Source of the DNA: Kofleriaceae bacterium
Lineage (GTDB): Bacteria; Myxococcota_A; Polyangia; Haliangiales; Haliangiaceae
Assembly (NCBI GenBank): GCA_024762925.1
Contig: JANTGM010000004.1
Coordinates: 1-64,000 of the forward strand
Direction of reading: 5' to 3'
Length of the DNA stretch: 64,000 nt
The notes beneath the pieces were generated by a model. It was given only the letters and a program-made list of their open reading frames with translations. It ran no database searches and was not told where the DNA came from. The position numbers and the translations under genes were made by a program. This document shows, one piece after another, positions 38,243 through 49,031 of the stretch (position 1 is the first letter of the stretch; each line of letters starts with the position of its first letter).

Positions 38243-39346
38243 TTGAGAGTATCCGGAAAACACCTGCGAAGCATCGAACTGGCGGACGACGGCTGGTCGT
38301 GCCGCATCATCGATCAGCGAATGCTGCCCCATCGCCTCGTGCATGCAAAGCTGTGCAGCCTTGAGGAGGTCGCACGAGCTATTTCCGAGATGTGGGTTCG
38401 CGGAGCCCCTTTGATTGGAGTGACTGCCGCCTATGGGCTAGCTCTTGCAATGCGAGCCGACTGCACCGACGAGGCACTTACAGAGGCTCACCGAGTGTTG
38501 TTCTCAACCCGTCCCACAGCGGTTAACTTGCGCTGGGCGCTCGATCGACTTACCAAAGCCCTACAGACCGCTTGCCCTAGCGACCGCGAGAGCATCGCTT
38601 ACAAGATGGCTTCAAAGCTCGCAGAAGAGGACGTGCGGTGCTGCGAAGCGATTGGGACTCACGGCCTCACGCTCTTCGAGCAGATCTTGCAGAAGAAGTC
38701 GCACTCGGGCCCGCTCCGCATTCTCACGCATTGCAATGCAGGTTGGCTGGCGACCGTAGACTGGGGAACCGCCCTCGCTCCCATCTACAAAGCGCAAGCA
38801 GCTGGCATGGATGTCCATGTCTTCGTAGATGAAACTCGCCCACGCAACCAAGGTGCATCACTCACTGCATGGGAACTTGTGCAACAAGAGGTTCCTCATT
38901 CGATCATCGTCGACAACGCTGGTGGGCATCTCATGCAACATGGGCTCGTCGACCTTTGCATCGTTGGCAGTGATCGGACGACAGCCTCCGGAGATGTGTG
39001 CAACAAAATCGGCACCTACCTGAAGGCTCTTGCGGCGGCCGACAATGGCGTTCCGTTCTACGCCGCCTTGCCCTTCTCGACCATCGACTGGACCATTCGC
39101 GATGGTCTAAGAGAAATACCTATTGAAGAACGTACACCACGAGAGGTAACCCACGTCCGAGGACGGGCACACGACGGCAGGTTCGAGGAAGTCGCCATAA
39201 CACCGAGCGAGAGCACTGCGCGCAACTTCGGTTTCGACGTCACTCCAGCGCGACTCGTCGGCAAGATCATTACCGAGCGAGGCATTGCAGATGCGAATGA
39301 AGAAAGCCTCGCGCAACTGTATCGAGAAGGCGGAGAGTCATCGTGA
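38243..39346 (+). CDS. mtnA: S-methyl-5-thioribose-1-phosphate isomerase
   Basis: 367 residues from TTG 38243 with AGGGA just upstream. This start gives the typical opening (SIELADDGWSCRIIDQRMLP). Family motifs: VRGAPLIGVTAAYG, the catalytic Cys in THCNAGWLAT, RPRNQGASLTAWEL, the catalytic Asp in VGSDRTTASGDVCNKIGTY, and PFYAALPFSTID. It converts methylthioribose-1-phosphate to methylthioribulose-1-phosphate in methionine salvage. eIF2B-like relatives exist but the NAGWLAT and DRTTASGD motifs fit MtnA. Confidence 0.93.
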   Translation: MRVSGKHLRSIELADDGWSCRIIDQRMLPHRLVHAKLCSLEEVARAISEMWVRGAPLIGVTAAYGLALAMRADCTDEALTEAHRVLFSTRPTAVNLRWALDRLTKALQTACPSDRESIAYKMASKLAEEDVRCCEAIGTHGLTLFEQILQKKSHSGPLRILTHCNAGWLATVDWGTALAPIYKAQAAGMDVHVFVDETRPRNQGASLTAWELVQQEVPHSIIVDNAGGHLMQHGLVDLCIVGSDRTTASGDVCNKIGTYLKALAAADNGVPFYAALPFSTIDWTIRDGLREIPIEERTPREVTHVRGRAHDGRFEEVAITPSESTARNFGFDVTPARLVGKIITERGIADANEESLAQLYREGGESS

Positions 39347-39406
39347 AGCGACACGTTCGAGTTGGCGAACAGACCTGCGAGAAGACGCGGAGTTGGTTGT
39401 AGGAGA

Positions 39407-40432
39407 ATGCTGCTCCCCTGGAAGCCGCGCTGGAAGCCGGTGTCCGTTCTCACGGGCTTCCTCGGCAGTGGCAAGACAACGGTCCTGCAACATCTGCTTA
39501 GCCTGCCCAAGATGAGTCGCACTGCACTCATCATCAACGAATTTGGCGAAGTCTCTGTGGACCATCTCTTGGTCGAAAACGCCGAAGAGAAAATGGTCCT
39601 GCTGGCGAATGGCTGTGTTTGCTGCTCGGTTCGAGGGGACTTGGTGCAAGCAATCCGCGCCCTCTTTGCAAGACAACAGAATGACGAGATTCCCCCGTTT
39701 GATCGCATTTTGCTAGAAACGACCGGGCTTGCGGATCCAGCGCCAATCGTGCAGTCGCTAATAGGTCCTGCCCTCGCCCACTACCCAGTCTACTTTGATT
39801 CTATTGCAACCACAGTGGACGCAACAAATGTGTTGGAAGCGCTTCCTGAGCACTCGCAAATGCGCACGCAAATTGCCGTCGCAGATTCTCTGATTGTCAC
39901 CAAGCAAGACATGGTCGATGAGCAGCGCTTGCAGGAGGTGGAAACCCGCATTCGACAGCGTAACCACAGGGCGTCTCTAACACGCGCCACCAACGGTGAG
40001 GTTCCCAGTGACCTGATCTTTGGCCAGAAGCTTCTCGACCCAACAGCTTCTCCGAAGGAAATGCGAGAAACCGTCAGCCGTACACTCTCGGCGCCCACCG
40101 AGGAAGCCGGCTCTGCACATACAGATGGCATCCAGTCCTTTGTCGTGATTCGAGATGAGGCGCTAGAGTTTGGAGCGCTACAGCGTTTCTTGCGCGCGCT
40201 TTGCGGCTACCAGGCGCAGGATCTCTTGCGCGTAAAAGGGCTTGTCAAACTTCGTGGCTCTGAGAAAAGTCCCTATGTCGTTCATGGTGTGCAAGCGGTC
40301 ATGCATCCGCCAACGAAGTTGCGCCGTTGGCCTACGGGCGACCACCGCACAAGGTTGGTCTTCATCACAAGAAACATTGCCTCTGCGGACATTGAAAACA
40401 TGCTAGATGGCATGGCGAGCGGTTTTGGATAG
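39407..40432 (+). CDS. CobW/COG0523-type GTPase (metallochaperone family)
   Basis: 341 residues from ATG 39407; AGGAG is close before it. Walker A GFLGSGKTT, the metal-binding CxCC in NGCVCCSVRGDL, Walker B LLETTGLADP and the base motif TKQD. The C-terminal CobW domain (SFVVIRDEAL, RVKGLVKLRG, RTRLVFITRN) is complete. COG0523 GTPases insert or traffic metals such as Zn or Co. No cobalamin genes or Zur box are seen, so the metal is undecided. Confidence 0.88.
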   Translation: MLLPWKPRWKPVSVLTGFLGSGKTTVLQHLLSLPKMSRTALIINEFGEVSVDHLLVENAEEKMVLLANGCVCCSVRGDLVQAIRALFARQQNDEIPPFDRILLETTGLADPAPIVQSLIGPALAHYPVYFDSIATTVDATNVLEALPEHSQMRTQIAVADSLIVTKQDMVDEQRLQEVETRIRQRNHRASLTRATNGEVPSDLIFGQKLLDPTASPKEMRETVSRTLSAPTEEAGSAHTDGIQSFVVIRDEALEFGALQRFLRALCGYQAQDLLRVKGLVKLRGSEKSPYVVHGVQAVMHPPTKLRRWPTGDHRTRLVFITRNIASADIENMLDGMASGFG

Positions 40433-40606
40433 TCTGTTCCAACCAGCCAATATCGCAGGACTTTCACGACAGGAAGCTATGAGCGTACAGCCCACATGTA
40501 GGCGTTCGGGGGTAAATCTTGCTGTTGTGCGTGCTTGTTTGCGACAATCACTGGCGCTACTCGCAGACTCGCGTTCGCCGAGGAATCAATCTCAGCCACT
40601 GACCAC

Positions 40607-42160
<1,554 letters not shown>

Positions 42161-42204
42161 CGGCTGGGAGTTCGGTGTGAGGCACAGCAAGGTGCCGAAA
42201 CGAC

Positions 42205-42239
42205 AAAGCCCCCTTTCGAAGGTCTCGAAAGAGGGCTTT
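42205..42239. terminator. bidirectional hairpin terminator
   Basis: A 15-bp stem with one mismatch: arms AAAGCCCCCTTTCGA (42205-42219) and TCGAAAGAGGGCTTT (42225-42239), 5-base loop. A- and T-runs border the stem so that it can work on both strands. It separates the kinase gene from the convergent cytochrome operon. Confidence 0.85.
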
Positions 42240-42258
42240 CTTCGATTGAGAGTTCTAC

Positions 42259-45200
42259 CTAGTTCGTAGCCTTGGCCTTGGTAACCTTGGGCACATCGAA
42301 CTCGCAGCGGCCCGTAACCGCGTTGAAGCTCTGGGATGAGCGACAGACATCGCCCTCACGAGCTGATGCGTCCCCATCGCCGGATCCTAAGCCTAGCACT
42401 TCGCATTCGCCTCCGGCCAAGAAGCCATCATCGACGAAACCAAGCTGCCCAAGGCCATTACCGTTGATGTCCGTTGTGTCTGGATCCTCACACATCTGGA
42501 TTGCATACATTCGCTGCATGACGGGTAGCGATAGAACACCAGAACCGGGCATGAAGGAGTCGCGCATTCGTCGACCTGTCTGCGTATTGATCTTCTCCCA
42601 GTATGCTGGCCTTGCCATACGACCGCCAGAGTTGATGATTCCAGAGGCTTGACGGAAGAACGGCTCACCGCTTGGATCGTCGGCGAAGAACGCTCCTGCA
42701 ACAGGATCGAACGATGGATCCCTCGCGGAGATGGTTGGGTCTCGGAAATCCATGTCCAGCCCACAGTTGGCGTCCTGTGGGTTTGGTAGACATCGCTCTT
42801 TGACGTGCAGCGTGTTGTCGAGCTTGAAGCCCAGCAAGTCGCCGGTGATGCCGTCGGAGGCGAGAATCCACTGCTGGCCAGGCATGATGCTTACAATCAC
42901 GTCTTGTGCGTCCAGCACCTCACCCGGTGGTCCGAAGACGTCGAGTAGGTTCTGAATCACAACAGGGTTCGCAGATGTTGTGATGTCAACATCGAGCACA
43001 CCATCGGTACCAACGGCGAGGTAGGCATGGCCGCTGGCGATGGAGAGTTCGTTGATATCCAGCCCGGGAAGAACGATTGCTTCGTCGGCGCCATCGGCAA
43101 TTGCAGGTGCAAGTGGCTCGAGAATGCTCATCACTGCGAGTCCGCCGGTTGTGCCCGCATAGAGCTGGAAGGCACCAACCGCGAGACCGTTGACCGTAAC
43201 AGTTGGGTCAATTTGAAAGCTCACAGTGTGCACTGGCGTTTGCGGCACAGCCAGGTCAAAGACCTCGATGGTGCCAACGTCGGTGCCAACGTATGCAATG
43301 TCGCCAGCTAAGACAATTTCTGTAGCATTTCCGCCACCGGGGATTGCCACGGTTGCAAGAATCTCTGCAGCGTCATTGCCAGCGTTCGGAGCGTCGTTGA
43401 TCTGCACAGCCGTGATGCCAGCTGCGCCATTGGCAACATAAACAAATGGGTCACTAACATCTGGTGAGATATGGGCCAATGCATTGGCGACATCAGGCAA
43501 GTTGAGAACGAAGACCTTGTTGGCATCCCCAACCGAGGGACGAGCGGCCGTTACATGGCCACGTCCAGAGATGTCACTGACAATCAAGATGCCGGCCGCA
43601 CCATTGCTGTGCGTAGAGACCATGACATCCCGAAGCGTTGGAGGCTGAGTTTGCCCTGCTGCCACTGGAGTCGCATTGAAGTTGCGAATAAGCGCTACGT
43701 CGGTGCCTGTGAAGTTGCCATCAATGCCGCCTGTGCCATCGAGATTCACCTCGACCTCAGCAGCCACTCGGTCCAGACCATTGACGATAATTCCCGGGAA
43801 GCGACTTGAGCCTGCTGCACCTGGGAACTGCCCCTCTTGCTTGTACTCGAAGAGCTCAAGACCGTTGCCACCAGCCATCATGACCCAGTCGCCAACGTAG
43901 CCATAGCGGCTTGCACCGAGGCCCATTGTCTCGCCAAGGATGTGATCGTTGCGAACACGGCCCTCTTCATCAACGAGGCTGTGACACTGCTCGCAGCTTC
44001 GAACTTCTTCTGGACGAACTGTGTGCGGCATCGTTTGGTTCATTGCCGAACCACTGGTTGCCACGTTGGAGCGACCTGTATTCGCATCGAGTTCCTGGAA
44101 TGTTGAGAACGTGATGTTGTCAACCAGAGTGCCATCACCATCGCTAATCGATGGGTGAACAATCATCGAAGAGCGGAATGGAGCGAGACGCTGGCCGTCT
44201 GCTGCGGCGGCGGTACCGAGAACGAATGGTGACCGCAAGAAGCTCAGAAGCTGGAAGTTCGTTGCTCCGGCTTGTAGGGAGTTGTTCATCCAAACCTCAT
44301 TCTCTCCGGCAACCTTCTCAATGGTGCCGTCGGGAAGTAGGCTGTTCTTAACCAAGTCACCGAGGCTGGTGTTGTCATGGCAACCCATGCAGTTGAGCAC
44401 CCAAGAGGTGTGGCAGGAGTAGCACTCGAGCTTTGCAGTCTTAAGGGGAGACGCGCCTGGTTCCCCCTCAAACTCAGACCCCGCTGTGAAGCCATTCTCG
44501 TCTGTTGGCTCAAGAGGAAGGTGGAAGCCGCTGTGCGCAAGTTCAGCACGTGGGTTGTAGCCCTCGTCCTCGGGATTGGTGGTATCGGGAATCTGCGGAA
44601 CCTCCCAAGTGAGACCTGGGGTCACGCGAGACCGCTGGATAATCTTGCCACCTTTGACTTCAAAGAAGGGCCGGCCATCCTGGTCAACTGCTGCCGACAT
44701 TAGATTGCCGCCATTCGCTCCTGAGGTCACAAGCGTCGCTTCTGCAGCTAGCGAGCCGTGGCAATCGTCGCACTCGATCTCGATGACTTCATGGTTGGTG
44801 CCATAGAGATGACCGTCGCCGTGGCTGTCTTGCAGCTGGTGACAATCGATGCAGTGCATGCCCCGCTCATAGTGAATGTCCATGAGGCGCGTTGCACCGT
44901 TTGCTCCACCATACACAAAGCGCGCTTGGCGACCATCGAAGCTGCGCTCTCTTGGCATGCGGTCGATAAGGTCAAGCTTGTTGTTGCCGTTCAAGTCCTC
45001 GTTGATGGTTGCCTCTGCGATAACTTTGCCATCCTCGTCGACAGCTTGCAGCACGACCTCTTCATCAAGACGGCCGTTGTTGTTGCAGTCCTCGGTGAAG
45101 GTCGCCGGTGCACAACCACCAGCACCAGCAATGATGCCCTGGTCAAAGAGCTGCTTGTCTCGCTCAATTGCGAGTTCGATAATCTCAAGTCCCTCTTCTG

Positions 45201-46998
45201 GCTCAATGAGTGTTGTCACGCCCCCAACCGTCTCTTCGCGAACGAGAGAGTCGAGGATGCGAACTTGATCGCCATCGGCCGAGATGAATTCGATGGGTGC
45301 TCGCCTTGCGAGGTCGTCGCGCTGCTCTTCTTCCGTCGTTCCCGTGTACGCAAAATTCACGCGAGTCACAAATGCGTGGCACAAGCCGCAGGTATCTGTG
45401 TCAACCCGCGTTGTCAGCTCGTGATTTGCCGAGTAGTGACGCTGCTGATCTTTGTCGGCAACGTTGGAGAATTCGCGTTCCGCAGTAGTGACAGCCATGC
45501 CTACAAGTCGGCGCTCACCGCCAATCTCTTGGATATCCTGGTTCTTCGCGTCAAATTCACGGTGGACTGTGGTTGGGTCGCGAACCTCCTCAAAAATGGT
45601 CTCGCCGTTCTCGATCTTTGCGACCTTCTGTGGATTGCGAGCTCCATCAAAGTTGTACTTCATGTGACAGCTTGTGCAGCCCATGGAGTGACCGCGCCCA
45701 AATGGGTTGTTGGTCTTGATGATGTCGACATTGGGTTTGATGGACTGCCCAAAGAGGAACGTCTGGTTCCGAACAGAGCCGGGGAAGTTGAGGGGGAAGT
45801 ACGCGCGGAATCCTCTCAGAATCGTGTCCACAGGGTCTGGAATGCCTGGTAGCAACTCGTCATTGAGTGGTGGCTGCATGGAAGGCATCGGGGCTGCCGG
45901 ATCCTTGAGGGGCTTTCCGCCCCATTCGGGGAAACGCGAGTCCTTGCCACCAACGTGCGCAACCGTCGTGTCGGCCTCAACCCCCTCTTGCCTCACGAGC
46001 GTGCCCTGCGTTGCTTCGAATGCGGGCAGGTCTGCCTCATCGATATTGGATGCGACGTTGCCGGGGGCACCAGCAACAGCGTTCGGATCGTTCACCTCAG
46101 CAAGCGCTTCTAGGCACTCAGAATCAAAGAATGGTTGCGTGCGTCCCGTTGGATCCTCAAGCGATGCATCGTTGACAATGCAACCGTCGATGCCCGTGTA
46201 GTCGAAGCTGTAGCCAAAACCACCACGGCGAGGATCGGGGGCATCTTCAAGCAAGTCACGCCCTTCCTGGAATGCCGCTCGCCAGCTCTCGTTGCCGTAG
46301 TAGGCGCCGTTGATAACGGCGGAGTTGTTGGTCATCACAGATCGGCGATTGCTCTCGACCACGCTCTGGTGACAGCCGCCAGCGGCATTGCCATTGTTGG
46401 CAGAACTCGAGGCACCACAACCAATCGTGGCAACACGCAAGTCACCCGGGTTCAGCCATCGTGTGTAGTTGAGATCGCGGTTGTACTCAGAGTCGATAAA
46501 TTGTCCAACGCCCTCACCTTGAAGGCCAGGTTCAGCAATCTCACCAAAATCAACCAGGACATCTTGGCCCAGACCGTTTACATCAAACTCGGGCCCCTCA
46601 TCGACAATGCCATCACCGTCATCGTCCATGCCGTTGCCGTAGAAGAATCGCGCAAGGCCTGGCTTGGGCTTAACGTGCGCCTCTGCGAGCAAGTCCGGAT
46701 CGCTGTAGATGTCTTCATCTTCGAAGGCGTTATCGGGAATCTCTACTTGGTCGTTGCCACCATGGCAGTCGACACAACGCAGCTTGTAGGTACCGTGAAC
46801 CTGCTTAGACTCCAGCCCCGCGTGACAGTTGATGCATGTCCCATCAAATTCGAAGTCGTCATTAACGACCGTCTCCTTGCCCTTGATACAGGCGGTAGTT
46901 CCGAGTGCCAGCACGAGTCCAACGAGAAGGAGTGAAAGACTAAGAGCCCCTTGCTGTCCTCGCTGAAAGCCAATGTTGTGAGTTTTGCGTTCGTTCAT
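42259..46998 (-). CDS. giant decaheme-type lipoprotein with beta-propeller
   Basis: 1579 residues. Lipobox ALGTTAC with Cys 37 as lipidation site. Nine CXXCH motifs (about residues 55, 75, 441, 537, 716, 743, 858, 870, 1000) and one CX14CH (C194...C209-H210). Ca-binding-like loops (MDDDGDGIVDEG at about 124-135, CNNNGRLDEE, NGNNKLD). Residues about 1130-1395 form LVIVD/beta-propeller-like repeats (GAAGILIVSDI, YVANGAAGITAVQI, AYVGTDVGTIEVFDL). It is the last gene of the six-gene operon; GAGGAGG lies ten bases before the ATG. A surface-exposed terminal oxidoreductase or electron donor to an outside partner is likely by analogy with OmcB/MtrC-type proteins, but it matches none of them closely. 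Confidence 0.88.
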   Translation of the reverse strand: MNERKTHNIGFQRGQQGALSLSLLLVGLVLALGTTACIKGKETVVNDDFEFDGTCINCHAGLESKQVHGTYKLRCVDCHGGNDQVEIPDNAFEDEDIYSDPDLLAEAHVKPKPGLARFFYGNGMDDDGDGIVDEGPEFDVNGLGQDVLVDFGEIAEPGLQGEGVGQFIDSEYNRDLNYTRWLNPGDLRVATIGCGASSSANNGNAAGGCHQSVVESNRRSVMTNNSAVINGAYYGNESWRAAFQEGRDLLEDAPDPRRGGFGYSFDYTGIDGCIVNDASLEDPTGRTQPFFDSECLEALAEVNDPNAVAGAPGNVASNIDEADLPAFEATQGTLVRQEGVEADTTVAHVGGKDSRFPEWGGKPLKDPAAPMPSMQPPLNDELLPGIPDPVDTILRGFRAYFPLNFPGSVRNQTFLFGQSIKPNVDIIKTNNPFGRGHSMGCTSCHMKYNFDGARNPQKVAKIENGETIFEEVRDPTTVHREFDAKNQDIQEIGGERRLVGMAVTTAEREFSNVADKDQQRHYSANHELTTRVDTDTCGLCHAFVTRVNFAYTGTTEEEQRDDLARRAPIEFISADGDQVRILDSLVREETVGGVTTLIEPEEGLEIIELAIERDKQLFDQGIIAGAGGCAPATFTEDCNNNGRLDEEVVLQAVDEDGKVIAEATINEDLNGNNKLDLIDRMPRERSFDGRQARFVYGGANGATRLMDIHYERGMHCIDCHQLQDSHGDGHLYGTNHEVIEIECDDCHGSLAAEATLVTSGANGGNLMSAAVDQDGRPFFEVKGGKIIQRSRVTPGLTWEVPQIPDTTNPEDEGYNPRAELAHSGFHLPLEPTDENGFTAGSEFEGEPGASPLKTAKLECYSCHTSWVLNCMGCHDNTSLGDLVKNSLLPDGTIEKVAGENEVWMNNSLQAGATNFQLLSFLRSPFVLGTAAAADGQRLAPFRSSMIVHPSISDGDGTLVDNITFSTFQELDANTGRSNVATSGSAMNQTMPHTVRPEEVRSCEQCHSLVDEEGRVRNDHILGETMGLGASRYGYVGDWVMMAGGNGLELFEYKQEGQFPGAAGSSRFPGIIVNGLDRVAAEVEVNLDGTGGIDGNFTGTDVALIRNFNATPVAAGQTQPPTLRDVMVSTHSNGAAGILIVSDISGRGHVTAARPSVGDANKVFVLNLPDVANALAHISPDVSDPFVYVANGAAGITAVQINDAPNAGNDAAEILATVAIPGGGNATEIVLAGDIAYVGTDVGTIEVFDLAVPQTPVHTVSFQIDPTVTVNGLAVGAFQLYAGTTGGLAVMSILEPLAPAIADGADEAIVLPGLDINELSIASGHAYLAVGTDGVLDVDITTSANPVVIQNLLDVFGPPGEVLDAQDVIVSIMPGQQWILASDGITGDLLGFKLDNTLHVKERCLPNPQDANCGLDMDFRDPTISARDPSFDPVAGAFFADDPSGEPFFRQASGIINSGGRMARPAYWEKINTQTGRRMRDSFMPGSGVLSLPVMQRMYAIQMCEDPDTTDINGNGLGQLGFVDDGFLAGGECEVLGLGSGDGDASAREGDVCRSSQSFNAVTGRCEFDVPKVTKAKATN

Positions 46999-47016
46999 GA
47001 TGGTGATGCCTCCTCG

Positions 47017-48192
47017 TTAGTTCACGAGGTCGTCGAGTGAAGGTTTCTTGCGGCGGCGCTTGCGCGGCTTGGAATCGTCGTCGTCGACGAGAGAGTCTAG
47101 GTTGGAGCTGCTAGAGCTGCTCTTGCCCGTAAGGCTGTTAAGAATCGACTTGGACGAGTGGCAGAGCGAGCACTTGCCCGTGCCCTTGCTCTCGTTCAAC
47201 GCAGACCGATGACAGCCACTGACGCCACACTTGTTGTGGGCTCGGTCCCTGCTGTTGTCCATGATTGGCGCTTGCTTGACTTCGAGAAGACTCTGGTAGC
47301 CGTACCCCTCGTAGCGCCTGAGAGAAAACATGAAGTGGCAGTGGCCACACTGCAATGCCTCGCCGTCTTTCTTGGTTCGATGCCCCTCGCGCTCGTGCTC
47401 GAAGCATGGAGTCGCAGCTTTGCGCTTCGTTTTGAGGGCGGCATACCGAACGGAGTTGCAGCTTCGCACGTCTGTGCTGAAGCGACGCTGCTTGAAATAG
47501 GCCTTTGGATCGCCAGAGGCATGGCACTTGGTACAAGTGCCCATCGCGAACTCGGGTTCCATCGTGCGGCTCTCCTTGGCAGCGCCATCGTGGCAGAGAA
47601 CGCACTCGCTATGCCCAGGCCCCTCAGTAGCCAGGGCAAACGTTGTGGAATCCACAACATGGCAGGTTCGACAGCCCCCGCCGTTCGCCGCTGCAGCCTT
47701 GGTGTGGGCCAAGTGGTTCATTTCCACATAGTGGCCTGGCTTAGAATTATTCTTATATAGGCTTACGGCCTTTGCCTTGACGAATGGACTGGGCGCGCGC
47801 CCCGCCCCATCATCGTGACAACCAAGACAAAAGCCCGCCGCTTTTCGGTAGCGCTCGGGCGCATCCTTGCGTGTCCGCTTGCCTACGCTCAGAAAATCGG
47901 ATGCATGACAACCAGCTGAAAGGCAGGGCTGGTGTCCATGACTGGCAGGCCTGGTAAGAGCGCCCTGGGCATCATTGCCATGACACTGCTCGCAGGCTGC
48001 GATATCTACAGGATCGTCCAAATACGCATGTGCGGAATGGTCGAATTTGAGTGGCACCACGGTGCCCTCAGGGCTTTTGTCCTCTGGGTTCTGGCCAGGC
48101 GCAAGCGACACCACAGCTCCCAATACGAGAGTCGTCGTTGCAGCGCCGGTTGCAAGAACGCTCAGCCTCACGGCTTGGCAACTCCGTGGCAC
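47017..48192 (-). CDS. nonaheme c-type cytochrome with Ser/Asp/Arg tail
   Basis: 391 residues. Signal-like N-terminus (LSVLATGAATTTLVLGAVVSLAPG). Haem sites: seven CXXCH (CEQCH, CLGCH, CRTCH, CVLCH, CTKCH, CGHCH, CSLCH) and two CX4CH (CLSAGCH, CGVSGCH). Many free His in HxxH-type spacing (FDHSAH) could be distal ligands, as in cytochrome c7/c3 relatives. The last 45 residues are odd: a Ser run, a DDDD run, then RKRRRKK. This charged tail is absent from its two sister cytochromes. It overlaps the upstream gene by 25 bp. Periplasmic electron carrier. Confidence 0.87.
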   Translation of the reverse strand: MPRSCQAVRLSVLATGAATTTLVLGAVVSLAPGQNPEDKSPEGTVVPLKFDHSAHAYLDDPVDIAACEQCHGNDAQGALTRPASHGHQPCLSAGCHASDFLSVGKRTRKDAPERYRKAAGFCLGCHDDGAGRAPSPFVKAKAVSLYKNNSKPGHYVEMNHLAHTKAAAANGGGCRTCHVVDSTTFALATEGPGHSECVLCHDGAAKESRTMEPEFAMGTCTKCHASGDPKAYFKQRRFSTDVRSCNSVRYAALKTKRKAATPCFEHEREGHRTKKDGEALQCGHCHFMFSLRRYEGYGYQSLLEVKQAPIMDNSRDRAHNKCGVSGCHRSALNESKGTGKCSLCHSSKSILNSLTGKSSSSSSNLDSLVDDDDSKPRKRRRKKPSLDDLVN

Positions 48193-49031
48193 TTCACGCA
48201 GCCGAACCCGGTCGTTTTGAAGGCGTTAACTCCATCATGGCAAGCATCGCAGCTTTGCATCGTTGGTCGGGGGATTTCCGACAAGGTGTTCGCATTCTCT
48301 ACGCCGCTATGACACAGCTTACAGCCAGGCGTTTCTCGTGACTTTTCTCGAGGATCGCGATCATGATCATCATGACGAAATCGAGCTCGTACGGCGTATT
48401 TTGATTGATTCTTTAGCCGCTCTGCCTGGTAGCCAAGCTTGTGACAGTCGCCACAATCGCTCATGAGCGGACGAAGCCCCCCTTGGTGGCAACTCCCACA
48501 GACCGCGTGTGCTTCCGGCTTCTCGCCTTCCACATAGACGTTGCCATGGCAGCTCTGACACTTAACGCCACCCTTTGCAGCTTTGTCACTCTGGTGTGTC
48601 TTGTGGGAAATCTCGCCACCAAACTCAGATGTTGGCAAGTCGCGAATCCGCGCAATCTGTTTCACCCAAGGCTCGTTGGTGTCATGGCAGACGACACAAA
48701 TCTTGGGCTCTCGGCTCATGTACTCCGAGGCGTGGCAGCCAGAGGTGTTGCAGGGCTGGTGATTCTTGCCTCGGGTGACAGGCTCAATTTCGAAGCCCTT
48801 GATGCCGTGACACTGTTGGCAGTCCTCAACCGCAACACCTTTGCTCTGATGCAGCTTGTGCCCAAATCGAACCATCTCAGCACTTGGAGCAGCGGGTTCG
48901 GCAGCAGCAGCCTTTTCTTGTGCATAGCTATCATCGCTTGTGCCAAAGACGAGTGCTGCGATGACCGCCAAACCAGCGGCCACTAGGCCACGCCATACGC
49001 GGGGAACGGAGATCATGGATAGACGAGACAT
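48168..49031 (-). CDS. nonaheme c-type cytochrome
   Basis: 287 residues. Signal peptide with a cleavage-like SYAQ-E. Eight CXXCH (CQQCH, CVVCH, CQSCH, CGSCH, CGDCH, CKLCH, CDACH, CVKCH) and one CX4CH (CNTSGCH). The CX4CH segment HQPCNTSGCHASEY aligns with HQPCLSAGCHASDF of the 391-residue protein, so the two are paralogues. His-rich FGHKLH and ISHKTH pieces supply distal ligands. A soluble periplasmic carrier between inner and outer membrane is the simplest reading. Contiguous with the gene before it. Confidence 0.88.
   Translation of the reverse strand: MSRLSMISVPRVWRGLVAAGLAVIAALVFGTSDDSYAQEKAAAAEPAAPSAEMVRFGHKLHQSKGVAVEDCQQCHGIKGFEIEPVTRGKNHQPCNTSGCHASEYMSREPKICVVCHDTNEPWVKQIARIRDLPTSEFGGEISHKTHQSDKAAKGGVKCQSCHGNVYVEGEKPEAHAVCGSCHQGGLRPLMSDCGDCHKLGYQAERLKNQSKYAVRARFRHDDHDRDPREKSRETPGCKLCHSGVENANTLSEIPRPTMQSCDACHDGVNAFKTTGFGCVKCHGVAKP

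Noticed and set aside
44758-45852. 364-codon open frame antisense to the giant cytochrome
   Set aside because: It mirrors the coding frame of a gene with ten haem motifs and a beta-propeller; its own translation shows no domain.
47420-47460. CFEH in the 391-residue cytochrome as a tenth haem site
   Set aside because: Lacks the second Cys; no known attachment pattern fits.
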